A program made the translations under genes and the position numbers. From assembly GCA_018350325.1 (NCBI GenBank), contig JAEVLN010000004.1:434001-498000 (forward strand): a stretch of DNA of 64,000 bases, written 5' to 3'. Source of the stretch: Globodera rostochiensis (taxonomy: Eukaryota > Nematoda > Chromadorea > Rhabditida > Heteroderidae). Positions 34,865 to 45,499 of the stretch are shown here, one piece after another. The notes under the pieces were generated by a model. That model did no database searches and was not told where the DNA came from. It worked only from the letters and a program-made list of their open reading frames with translations. Numbering within the stretch: position 1 is the first letter of the stretch; every line of letters starts with the position of its first letter.

Positions 34865-35165
34865 TAGATATTTGTTACACTTTGTATAAAAATGCCACGT
34901 TTGGCATTGGCCATAGAAATATATTTTCATCTCTTTATTTGTTGCACTTTGTATAAAAATGCCACGTTTGGCATTGGGCCATAAAAATATATTTTCATCT
35001 CTTTATTTGTTGCACTTTGTATAAAAATGCCACGTTTGGCATTGGGCCATAAAAATATATTTTCACCCTTTATTTGTTGCACTTTGTTAAATATATGCCA
35101 CGTTTGGCATTGCCCCATAGACAATATATTTTACCCTTTATTTATTGCACTTTGTTTAAAATATA
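34865..35165 (-). promoter_or_regulatory. Upstream tandem array of paired ATGCCA motifs
   Basis: About 4.5 units of 67-68 bp. Four units carry ATGCCACGTTTGGCAT, a perfect inverted pair of the DOG-box hexamer with a 4-base spacer (ATGCCA at 34892, 34959, 35027 and 35095). Most units also contain TGCACTT, and a further TGCACTT lies near 34840. The array starts about 330 bp upstream of the start codon of effector-like gene 2. ATGCCA is the reported dorsal-gland motif of Globodera; TGCACTT is, as I recall, the reported subventral-gland motif of Heterodera. Regulatory function is inferred. Confidence 0.6.
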
Positions 35166-35265
35166 TTTTTACAAATTTTTGGTCAAAACCCCAAAATATG
35201 CTTATTTTTAAGCCGTATTCTTCAAAGCACCTAAGCATAAAAGTCTGATATTTTAGGGCTTTTAC

Positions 35266-36204
35266 TAGGGTTGAGCGGGACCGGGACTTTTGGGAAAAAC
35301 CGGGACCGGGACTTACCGGGACCAGAAAAACCGGGACCGGGACTTACCGGGACCAGAAAAACCGGGACCGGGACCGGGACTAACCGGGACTTTTCAAGGG
35401 AAAATTTTTTTTGTATGGTAAAACAAAAAATTTTTTTGTTATTCAAAAATATCTTCCTCTGTCTTTAACTTCAATTTTATTATATCATTTTTTTGAGATT
35501 CTGCTTTACTTTTAGGGAGGGTGGGAGTCGGCGGTGCCGATAGGCGCCGCCGAGAAAATTTTGAAATTTTTACTCAATTTTTTAAAGAAATTTCATCAAA
35601 ATTTTAAAATTGCTTCAAAATTAACGAAATTTGGCCAACACTTCTTAAATTTTGGAAGTTTTCAGTGAAAATTTCTGACTATAAATTGTTGAATTCTCAA
35701 AATTTTAAAGTAATAGATGGAATAAAAAATTGCGCTACAAAAGTTGGCAATCTTTGTTAAGGAAATTGAAGCAAAAATTCAGGAAGACGTGATGAATTTA
35801 TTTCAAAAATTTTTGTATTTATTCTTTTTTGCGCGCATTTTTAATTAAAAAATATTAGAATATTTATTTAAAAAATCTTATAAATGAGGGGATGCCTATT
35901 TGAGTAAAGGGGAAAACCAATAAATAAGTTGTTGAACTCAAGCGGGCTCGAACCAAACACATAACATAAGACTCACCAAAAGGTAAACCACTAGGCCATC
36001 GACCTACTTGTGAGACATGGTTGAAATTGTCCGTCGATGATGCCATCATTAGGGGTGTAAATTTAGTCCCGGTTGGTCCCGGTCCCGGCGGGACCAAAAA
36101 ACCGGGACCGGGACTTTTAGATTTTAAAAAGTCCCGTCCCAACCGGGACCTGAAAAAACCGGGAAATCCCGTCCCGGTCCCGGTACCGGTCCCGCTCAAC
36201 CCTA
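35266..36204. mobile_element. 939-bp hAT-like element with 8-bp duplication
   Basis: A perfect GCTTTTAC duplication (35258-35265 and 36205-36212) flanks inverted ends TAGGGTTGAGCGGGACCGG. Inside are CCCGGTCCC satellite arms, a segment AAATATCTTCCTC... shared with the 18750 element, a forward GGTGCCGATAGGCGCC repeat (35528-35590) and a minus-strand tRNA-like stretch (about 35935-36010). It lies between effector-like genes 2 and 3. No transposase is present. Confidence 0.85.
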
Positions 36205-36554
36205 GCTTTTACCTATTCTTTGCAGCTTTGTTTTGGCGAGTTAAAAAAACATGTTTTAATCGGAAATTTTGTCGCTCTTAACATTTTGGAAATTTGCCGT
36301 TGGGAATCTTAATTATTGTATTTTATGCCATTGATTGATTGGACCGTTTGAATGTAAAGTTTTGTTTGACGGTGCCGGGGTGTCGGAACGGAAAAATACC
36401 ATTTATGCAAAACATAGACAAACAATTTCGCGATAACCAAAATCCGTAAACCGAAGAAAAGTGAGTAACAATTGGGACAGAAGACCAAATGTAAATAAAA
36501 GAAACAAATACGTCCAATTTACTGCTTCCAATTCATCCATTTTCTGTTCTGTCC

Positions 36555-37034
36555 TCATTTTGGTACAAAGAATTTGGTGATCGAACCCAGCAGTCCATCG
36601 TTTGTATCGCTATTATCATTGTGCCAACTCGACGATTGATCCTGGACCGGATGAAATTGCATCGACGATTGATTTTGATTTGGATAAAATTGCATCGCCG
36701 ATTGATTTTGATTTGGATGAATTGGCACCGATTGTGGCTGATTAAAGTTATGCGAAGTTGGCACCGGCATTTGCGACTCAGACGACCAAGAATTGTCCTT
36801 TGGAATAAATGCGGGTTCGGCTATTAAATGTTGTACGCCGTGACGGAAGTCCGTTGTATCAATTTGATAGAGGCCCGTCGTTGATCTATCATTTTCTGTT
36901 TCTGTTTGATGAAAGTTTGTCGTCGCATCACTCCGCTTCTTCTCCTTGTCCTTCTTAGCGCGCCTAAACATGCCGTTACAAACGGCAAATAATGCCAAAA
37001 TGGTCATCAATACAGCAGCGATGGTGGACCTCAT
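36555..37034 (-). CDS. Secreted repeat-rich effector-like protein 3
   Basis: Single open frame of 159 aa with an ATG start. Signal peptide MRSTIAAVLMTILALFAVCNG (about residues 1-21), then a basic stretch RRAKKDKEKKR, a hydrophilic N/Q/S/T-rich middle with three related units of the form HPNQNQSAMQF, and the end GLLGSITKFFVPK. The layout (signal peptide, basic cluster, glutamine-rich repeats, short amphipathic tail ending in lysine) is that of effector-like genes 1 and 2, and it lies 2 kb from gene 2 in the same orientation. Sequence identity outside the ends is low, so membership of the same family is inferred. No known domain. Confidence 0.7.
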   Translation of the reverse strand: MRSTIAAVLMTILALFAVCNGMFRRAKKDKEKKRSDATTNFHQTETENDRSTTGLYQIDTTDFRHGVQHLIAEPAFIPKDNSWSSESQMPVPTSHNFNQPQSVPIHPNQNQSAMQFYPNQNQSSMQFHPVQDQSSSWHNDNSDTNDGLLGSITKFFVPK

Positions 37035-37287
37035 TTGGTTTTGCCCGGTTTCAAAATTGCAAAATTTGTGGGATTTGACAAATTGAAGCTAAAATATAGA
37101 AATGCGCTTCTATGTTTCCAGAAAAAATGGAATTGGCAAACGCGAATCCCCTTGTGGAATTTGCATGGAAAGTAAGTTTAGTAAATTAAATTGCAAAAAA
37201 CTTTATATGTACATTAGAGCCCGGACGATCGAGATTTGGTCTAGATTCTTGATTGGTCCTCAAGTCCGGGCACTAATATATCACAAA

Positions 37288-37294
37288 AAGTGCA
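37288..37294 (-). promoter_or_regulatory. TGCACTT motif upstream of effector-like gene 3
   Basis: On the minus strand this reads TGCACTT, about 255 bp upstream of the start at 37034. The same heptamer recurs in the array upstream of gene 2. A single 7-mer can occur by chance; given as a candidate site only. Confidence 0.25.
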
Positions 37295-38309
37295 AGTTTA
37301 AAGCATAACATTTAATATAAAAACAAAATTATTTATTGTTTAAATGCCTTTGATAATCGGATGATAATATAATGTTGGCTTAGTAGACCGGTGGTCCGAA
37401 AATTAAAAATATATTTATAAATTACAAGACCCGGCCGGAGCTCCGCCACAAACGCCTAATAATTAATAAAAAGAAAATTAAATTCAAACATTTAAATAAA
37501 ATAAAATAAGTATTTTATTTTTGGACCCGGCATTTTTTAACCCCCAAAGTGCTAAAAAGTCGGTTTTAAATTTCTCTAAAATGCTATTTTTGAGTAATTG
37601 AGTCATTCTGATTTAGATTAGATTGATCAAACAATTTTTGTGCACCTAATACATAGTAAAGCAAATTCAGACAATGTCTATGAGGTTAGGAGAAAATTAA
37701 TTTGATGCATTAGCTAAGTAGCAGTTAGATTTTAGACCATTTTATGGACTAGTTCAATTCTTGTTAGACTTTTTAATTAAACAAAAAATCAGTTTAGGTT
37801 TAATCTTATCGATTTGATCAGAACAGCTGCATAAACTTGATATGTTTCAAGCAGTTCAGACGATAAAATTTGAATCCACGTAAAAAATTTTATAATTTGA
37901 ACGTACTTTTGGCAACCAAAAAAGTATGAGTGAAATTTTCGTCAATTTTGTGCCTGAACAAATAAAAATTTTGGCGGAAATAATGAAAAAATTTAAATGT
38001 GCAAATATTCCTTTTGAAAATGGCCAAAATTGTTTATGGGGGCAAACTTCATCAAACCCCGTTCACCGCACGTAAATAAGCGGCTAAAACTAAAAAATTA
38101 AATTATAAAAAGGGTTTTTATTCTCATTTTAAATCAAAATTTTAAGTATTTCAACAAATATTTATATATTAAATAAAATTTGACTATTTTTTGGCTATAA
38201 GTTTCAAAATTTAATAATTTTTTTTGGCCATTTCGTTAACCAATTTAGCCAATTATTTGTTCTTTATCATAGGAAATATTTGAATTTTTTAGTATAAATT
38301 TTCTCAAAA

Positions 38310-40502
38310 ATGAGCTCCTCTGAAGCAATTCTGTGTTTGTTGTGCCTTTTGGCCGTCAATTTCCGTGCCCAAATCGTTTTGGCCAGTGTTACGGCCAAGT
38401 TAGAAGGAAAATCTTGGAACGGAGGTGGCCAATACGTGCCGAACTTCAAGAACAATGACGGCTCCAAAATCGCGTGTTCCGTCAAATTCTCGTTGACGCC
38501 AAAGAAAGGAGTAAAAATAATGGAGAAAACACCCAAAAAACAACTCCCAAAACTGATCAGAACTGATTTTGTTTTTCTGATCGGATTAAAAAAATTTATA
38601 CGAAGAGGGCGGAAGCAATTTATATGTTTTTTGTTGTTGTTGCGAATACATTATCATCAGCGAAGCCCAAAAATAGCTTTTTCTTTGAGAAATTTTAAAA
38701 TAAAACGACTTTTTGGCACCTATCAAAACAGTTTTTGGGAGTTAAAAAAATGCCGGGTCCAATTTCTTGCAGCTGTTCTAATCGGGGCAATTACATGGAA
38801 CAGATCAAATCGATCGCATTCGGGTTCCTCCGTGTTTTTATTGATCGGATTCTGATCGGATCAATCGTTTAATTGATTAAACTAACCGCATCATTTCCGT
38901 AGACGACCATCGGAAGCGTATGGGGCGCTAACGCGGTCAGCGGCGCCTCCAACCAGTACACGTTGGCCCCCCCTGCCGACATTGCGCCGGGCGCAACGCA
39001 TACAAATGCCGGAGTGAACATCAACGGAAACGGCGCGCCCACCCTTAAACTGATCGAAGCCAAATACTTCATCGACGGTTGGCACAATTTTAATTACTAG
39101 CAGTAATAATTAAATAAAGTACCTAAATTATTTTATTTTATTTAGATGTTTGTTTTAAATAATTTTAATCTTTTTATTATTATTTAGATGTCTGTGGCGG
39201 AGCTCCGGCCGGATCTTGTAAGAATAATCTTCAAAATAAATTGGATTTTTTTTAGTATATTATCATTCAATTTATCAAAGGCATGGGCTGTCTGTCGAAC
39301 ACGAAAATGGACGGGCCAATCAACAAGAACTTGAACAAGCCGTTCAAGAACAGTGTGTTCACCTTCTACGGAGCCGGTGGACGTGGCGCGTGCGGCCTCG
39401 ACGCGGGCGTAGTCAGTTTTTGAAGAACATAAAAATATCGTGCCCAATGTGACTCGAACCTTCGAGCTTCACAGCAGCCAACTGATCGATTAGCAGCTCT
39501 ACCACTAAGATACGGGGCGTTTCAAAACTCCAAGTAGCGCATGTGGCTCAGTGGTAACGTTTCTCATGTCTGGTCACGGTCGTGGGTTCGAATCCCATAG
39601 AGAGGATTACTTTATTCTTGCTCCATGCAATCTTGGTCAGCTAGAGCCCATAATTTGAACTATCCTAAACAACCCCACCCCGGTAGCTCAGTGGAAAGCT
39701 GCCAACGGATTGGATTAAGGTCGGGGGTTCGAATCCCACCCTGGGTGACCATTTTGCCTATCCCTTACTGTAGTTCTGTCCATGAACTGACCTGTTATGG
39801 TTTATTGAAAAATTCGTTGTTAAGCCCAAAATGTCGGCGGCCGGATCTGGCAATCTGTTCAAACCGGACGGGCAATGGGTGGACGCGTGCCGGAAAGACA
39901 AACGGACCCTGTTGGACGACCCGATTTGCAAGAACATTTGCGTAAAGATTGACTACAATGGGAAGACGTGCGTAATTTTGTTTGAATATTTTTAAATCAA
40001 ATTAAATTAATTGTCCCCTTTGAAGTCTGACCGTGCCGATCAACAACAAATGCCCGGAATGTACGCCTAGCCATGTGGATTTGTCCATTGACGCCTTCAA
40101 CTATTTGGAGCCACGTGGGGGCCTTGTGGGCAAAGCGACGGGTCAGAAATTCAAATTACATTTGTCGTTATGGTAATTAATCCGGGACTCTTTTGTCGAG
40201 ACAGGGAATTTACCCTGAGGCAGGACCTATAGGGATTTTCTAGCCCAAAACACTTTGCTTGACTCCCGACCGATGATCGAGATAAAATGCCGGCATTTCC
40301 CTCTGTCGGCACTTGTTATCTGCCGGGATCCCCCGAGCACCATTTTCTAGTGCCTATGCTCAAAACAATATATTTTTCAAATTATAATTTTACAAATTTA
40401 TAATATGCGTAGATTAAAACTCATAAATTGCAAAAATAAAATTTTATTTCAGGCGCTACGCTCACCTATTTGAAATGCCCATCAAAAATCAAAGCGTGCT
40501 GA
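38310..40502 (+). CDS. CBM2-expansin, secreted plant cell-wall loosening protein
   Basis: Seven exons in consistent phase: 38310-38510, 38903-39077, 39188-39217, 39281-39411, 39825-39967, 40026-40141, 40453-40502 (846 nt, 281 aa). A signal peptide (about 1-25, ILCLLCLLAVNF core) precedes a carbohydrate-binding module family 2 (residues about 27-125; WNGGGQYVPNF, GSVWGANAVSG). A linker leads to an expansin double-psi beta-barrel (about 145-281; FYGAGGRGACGLDAG, SGNLFKPDGQWVDAC, LTVPINNKCPECTPSHVDLS with D245, GATLTYLKCP). Expansins loosen non-covalent contacts in plant cell walls; CBM2 binds cellulose. Animal copies are known from plant-parasitic nematodes, where they are secreted from oesophageal glands and are thought to be of bacterial origin. 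The 413-bp intron 4 holds three tRNA-like sequences. A tandem duplicate follows at 43308. Confidence 0.92.
39440..39750. repeat. Three tRNA-like sequences in expansin intron 4
   Basis: About 39443-39520 on the minus strand (GGTTCGAGTC box B, TTAGTGGTAGAG box A), about 39536-39608 on the plus strand (GGCTCAGTGGTAACG and GGGTTCGAATCCC) and about 39676-39748 on the plus strand (TAGCTCAGTGGAAAGC and GGGTTCGAATCCC). Stems are imperfect, so these are tRNA-derived, perhaps SINE heads, not clear tRNA genes. Confidence 0.6.
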
Positions 40503-40724
40503 ACATTTGCAGTGAGAGAAGATTCGAGAAAATTGTTTTTAAAATGAGATATTTTGAAAATGTTAAAACGATCAATTCAAATATTTTAATAACACAAAAC
40601 GCCAAGCGTTTTTCTCAAATATTTTAATTGCATAAAGGTTTATACAGTGTTAAATTTATTGGTATTTAATAGTGCTAGGATTAAATTAGAGACCGGAATT
40701 TTGAAAAAACCTGGATCTGGATAT

Positions 40725-42580
40725 TCAGTCATTTAATCCGATTAAAAACAAAAAAAAAGTCAAACGCGTGGGAAACACATTATTCAGTCTTGTAATAAAT
40801 AAAAACACAAAGAAAGGCAAACGTGGGGGAAACACAAACATTAAGTCATTTAATCCAATTAAAACACAAAGAAAGTCAAATGCGTGCGAAACACAAATAT
40901 TCAGTCATTTAATCCGATTAAAAACACATAGAAAGGCCAACGTGGCGAAACACAAACATTCAGTCATTTAATCATAACAAAAAACACAAATCAAATGTTG
41001 CGAAACACAAATATTCAGTCATTTAATCCGGATAAAAACACAAAGAAAGTCAAATGCATGGGAAACACATTATTCAGTCATTTAATCCTAACAAAAACAC
41101 AAACAAGTCAAATGCGTGGGAAACACAAATATTCAGTCATTTAATCCGGATAAAAACACAAAGAAAGTCAAATGCGTGGGAAACACATTATTCAGTCATG
41201 TAATAAATAAAAACACAAAGAAAGGCAAACGTGGGGGAAACACAAACATTCAGTCATTTAATCATAACAAAAAACACAAATCAAATGTTGCGAAACACAA
41301 ATTTTCAAGCATTTAATCCTAAGACCGGAATTTTGAAAAAACCTGGATCTGGATATTCAGTCATTTAATCCGATTTAAAACAAAAAAAAAAGTCAAACGT
41401 GTGGGAAACACATTATTCAGTCATTTAATCCTAACAAAAACACAAAACAAGTCAAATGCGTGGGAAACACCACATTTAATCATAACAAAAAACACAAATC
41501 AAATGTGTGCGAAACACAAATATTCAGTCATTTAATCCGATTAAAAACACAAAAAAAGTCAAACGTGTGGGAAACACATTATTCAGTCATTTAATCCAAA
41601 TAAAAACACAAAGAAAGGCAAACGTGGGGGAAATACAAACATTAAGTCATTTAATCCGATTAAAACACAAAGAAAGTCAAATGCGTGCGAAACACAAATA
41701 TTCAGTTATTTAATCCGATTAAAAACACAAAGAAAGGCAAACGTGGGGAAACACAAACATTCAGTCATTTAACCATAACAAAAACACAAATCAAATGTGT
41801 GCGAAACACAAATTTTCAAGAATTTAATCCTAACAAACACACAAAACAAGTCAAATGTGTGGGAAACACAACATTTAATCATAACAAAAAACACAAATCA
41901 AATGTGTGCGAAACACAAATATTCAGTCATTTAATCCGATTAAAAACACAAAAAAAGTCAAACGTGTGGGAAACACATTATTCAGCCATTTAATCATAAC
42001 AAAAACACAAATCAAACGTCTGCGAAACACAAATATTCAGTCATTTAATCCAAATAAAAACACAAAGAAAGTCAAACGTATGGGAAACACAAATATTCAG
42101 GCGTTTAATCCTAACAAAAACACAAACAAGTCAAATGCGTGGGAAACACAAATATTCAGTCATTTAATCCGGATAAAAACACAAAGAAAGTCAAATGCAT
42201 GGGAAACACATTATTCAGTCATTTAATCCTAACAAAAACACAAAACAAGTCAAATGCGTGGGAAACACAAATATTCAGTCATTTAATCCGGATAAAAACA
42301 CAAAGAAAGTCAAATGCATGGGAAACACATTATTCAGTCATTTAATCCTAACAAAAACACAAAACAAGTCAAATGCGTGGGAAACACATTATTCAGTCAT
42401 TTAATCCTAACAAAAACACAAAACAAGTCAAATGCGTGGGAAACACAAATATTCAGTCATTTAATCCGATTAAAAACACAAAAAAAGTCAAACGTGTGGG
42501 AAACACATTATTCAGTCATTTAATAAATAAAAACACAAAGTAAGGCAAACGTGGGGGAACACAAACATTCAGTCATATTT
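40725..42580 (+). repeat. 60-bp minisatellite between the two expansin genes
   Basis: About 31 degenerate tandem units of roughly 59-60 bp with the landmarks ATTCAGTCATTTAATCC, AAAAACACAAAG and GTGGGAAACACA. A leading sequence GGAATTTTGAAAAAACCTGG appears at about 40697 and again at about 41325, showing a larger duplication inside the array. Open frames across it (many of 60-106 codons) are by-products. Confidence 0.95.
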
Positions 42581-43307
42581 TTTTTTCGTAAGCTCGATAA
42601 ATTTATGGAAACTATTTTTAGCCGATCAAAACAGCTACAAGAATTGAGCCTGTTTTTTTTTGGCGCTGAGATTTGAATATTTATAAAACTGATTAGATTC
42701 TTTAAATAGGGTTCTTCTAATTTAGATCAGATGAAAAATCAGACAATTTGGGATCTGATTGGGCGCAAATCATTTGATGCATTAGCTAAGGAGTAGTTAG
42801 TTTTACATTTTGAATTTAATTCTTGTTAGACTTTTAAATAAAAAAATCTTCTAGGTCCCTGTGATTGATCCGATAAGAACAGCTGCATAAACTATGTTTC
42901 AGTTCAGATGATAAAATTTTAATCTACGTAAAATTTATATTTGAACGTACTTTTGGCAATCAAAAAATTGAGTAAAATTTTTCGTCAATTTTGTGCCTGA
43001 ACAAATAAAATTTTGGCGGAAATATGAAAAAAAAATAATTTAAAATTGTGTAAATATTCATTTGAATATGGGGCCAAATTGTTTACGGGGGTCAAACTTC
43101 ATCAAGCCGTTTACCGCACATAAATAGGGGTCTAAAGTATTCAATTATTAAAAAGTTTTTCATTCGCATATATATTAAAACAAAATTTTAAGTACCTATT
43201 TCAATGTTTAAAAAAATTTTGTTTTAAATTTAAAAAATAAATTCCAAGTTTTTATTTCTTCATAATTTAGGAAACAATTTGATTTTTTAAAATAAATTTT
43301 CTCGAAA

Positions 43308-44790
43308 ATGAACTCCTCTCAAGCAATTCTGTGTTTGTTGTGCCTTTTGGCCGTCCATTTCCGTGCCCAAATCGTTTCGGCCGGTGTTAAGGCCACGTTA
43401 AAAGGGAACACTTGGAACGGAGGTGGCCAATACGTGCCGAACTTCAAGAACGAGGACGGCTCCAAAATCGCGTGCTCCGTCAAATTCTCGTTAACACCAG
43501 CAAGCGGAGTAAAAATAATGGAGAAAACGCCAAAGAATGTGCTGAATTCAAACAGTGATTTTCACAGTCGGGTTCCTCCGTATGAAGAATGATTTTTTCT
43601 AATCGGATTATGATCGGATGGATCAGATCGATCTCATTGTTTAATTGATTAAACTAACCGCATCATTTCCGTAGACGACCATCGGAAGCGTTTGGGGCGC
43701 TAACGCGGTCAGCGGCGCCTCCAACCAGTACACGTTGGCCCCCCCTGCCGACATTGCGCCGGGCGCAACGAATACAAATGCCGGAGTGAACATCAACGGA
43801 AACGGCGCGCCCACCCTCAAAATGATCGAAGCCAAATACTACATCGACGGTTGGCATAATTTGGAATAAGAAATTAAATAAGTTTTATCTTTTTATTAAT
43901 TATTTAGGCATCTGTGGCGGAGCTCCAGCCGGATCTTGTAAGAATAAAATTTATTTTAATTTTCGGACCAATCCGTTCCACAATGCCAACATTATATTAT
44001 AATCCAATTTTCAAAGGCATGGGCTATCTGTCGAGCACTACCATGGACGGACCAATCAACCAGAACCTGAACAAGCCGTTCAAGAACAGCGTGTTCACTT
44101 TCTACGGAGCCGGTGGACGCGGCGCGTGCGGCCTCGACGCGGGCGTGGTCAGTCAATTCTCAATTTTGATCATAAAAAATATCGCGACCACTTGGACTCG
44201 AACATTCGGTTAGCAGCACTACCACTGAGACACGGCGTTCCAAAATTTGTTAATGTTGGACGACCCGATTTGCAAGAACATTTGCGTGAAGATTGACTAC
44301 AATGGAAAGACGTGCGTAATTTTGTTTGAATATATCTAAATCAAATTAATCAAAATTTGCCCCCCCCCCTTAAAGTCTGACTGTGCCGATCAACAACAAA
44401 TGCCCGGAATGTACGCCTAGCCATGTGGATTTGTCCATTGACGCCTTCAACTATTTGGAGCCACGTGGGGGCCTTGTGGGCAAAGCGACGGGTCAGAAAT
44501 TACATTGGCGTTGTGATAATAATCCAGGACTCTTTTGTAGGGATAGGAATTTACCCTGAGGCATGACCTAAAAAAATAGGGATTTTCTAGCCCAAAACAC
44601 TTTGCTTGACTCCCGATCGATGCTCGAGACAAAATGCCGGCATTTTCCTTTGTCGGTACTTGACATCTGCCGCCATTTTCTAGTACATATCCAAAGAGCC
44701 TTTAAAAAACTCATAAATTGAAAAATAAACTTTATTTCAGGCGCTACGCTCACCTATTTGAAATGCCCGTCAAACATCAAGGCGTGCTAA
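43308..44790 (+). pseudogene. Second CBM2-expansin copy, exon 5 truncated
   Basis: Exons matching the first gene one to one: 43308-43508, 43675-43849, 43908-43937, 44017-44147, (remnant 44255-44311), 44376-44491, 44741-44790. The signal peptide, CBM2 and the rest of the expansin barrel are intact and in frame. Exon 5, however, has lost its first part: the segment equivalent to SAAGSGNLFKPDGQWVDACR is absent and no splice acceptor in a usable phase precedes the remnant; skipping it breaks the frame into exon 6. The lost piece includes conserved expansin residues. The break lies where gene 1 has its tRNA-like cluster, of which only one copy (about 44176-44238) remains here. About 700 bp upstream of both genes is also duplicated. 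Either a pseudogene or an assembly fault. Confidence 0.8.
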
Positions 44791-45499
44791 ACATTTGCAT
44801 TGTGAGGAGATCAGAAGATGCGGAAAAAATTATGTTGAAAAAGAAAATATTTTGAAAAATGTTGGATCAATTCAAATATTTAATAACACAAAACGCCAAA
44901 GCGTTCACAATTAATTGGATAAAGGTTTATACAGTATTTATTGGTATAGTAAATTAAATATTTTGTTTGAACAGCGTTAAATTCGACCAATTGGGCTGCC
45001 CCTAATTTACATATCTAACACTATAATGTTCTAAATGATTCTTAAATTGATTGAAAATTTGCCATACTTGATTATTAAATTGTTTAAAATGATTTGTATT
45101 ATTATATTTATAAGTTATTAAACGTCGAAAAATGTTACCAAGATTAAAGAATATTTTATGTGTTTACAATGAATATGCAAAAAATGTGGTAAAAAGGTAA
45201 ATGATAAAGAGGTATAATACCACGACATCGCTTCTTGGTTAATGCTACAACAATTTTCTTTTTTAAATGGCACAATGCCAAGTAATTTGGTGCCAATTTG
45301 AAAAACAAAACAAAAAACATTCGCGCAATGTCATGGCAATTTTAGAACTCGCAAATAGGGTGAAAGTACATAAATACAATGGGAAAATAACGCGATGAAT
45401 GAATGAATAATGAGAGAGACCGTGCCAAGTTTGTGTCAAAAAAAGGTCAAAAAAATGGTCCTTGTATAAAATGCCAACAAAAAAGCACCCCGCGCCAAT

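Noticed and set aside
38869..39087. Minus frames inside expansin exon 2 (and 43641-43857 in the copy)
   Set aside because: Shadows of the plus-strand CBM2 exon, which is supported by family conservation and splicing.
40768..42523. Many overlapping 60-106-codon frames in the 60-bp minisatellite
   Set aside because: They arise because the unit lacks stops in one frame for several copies; peptides just repeat the unit and have no start context or splice support.
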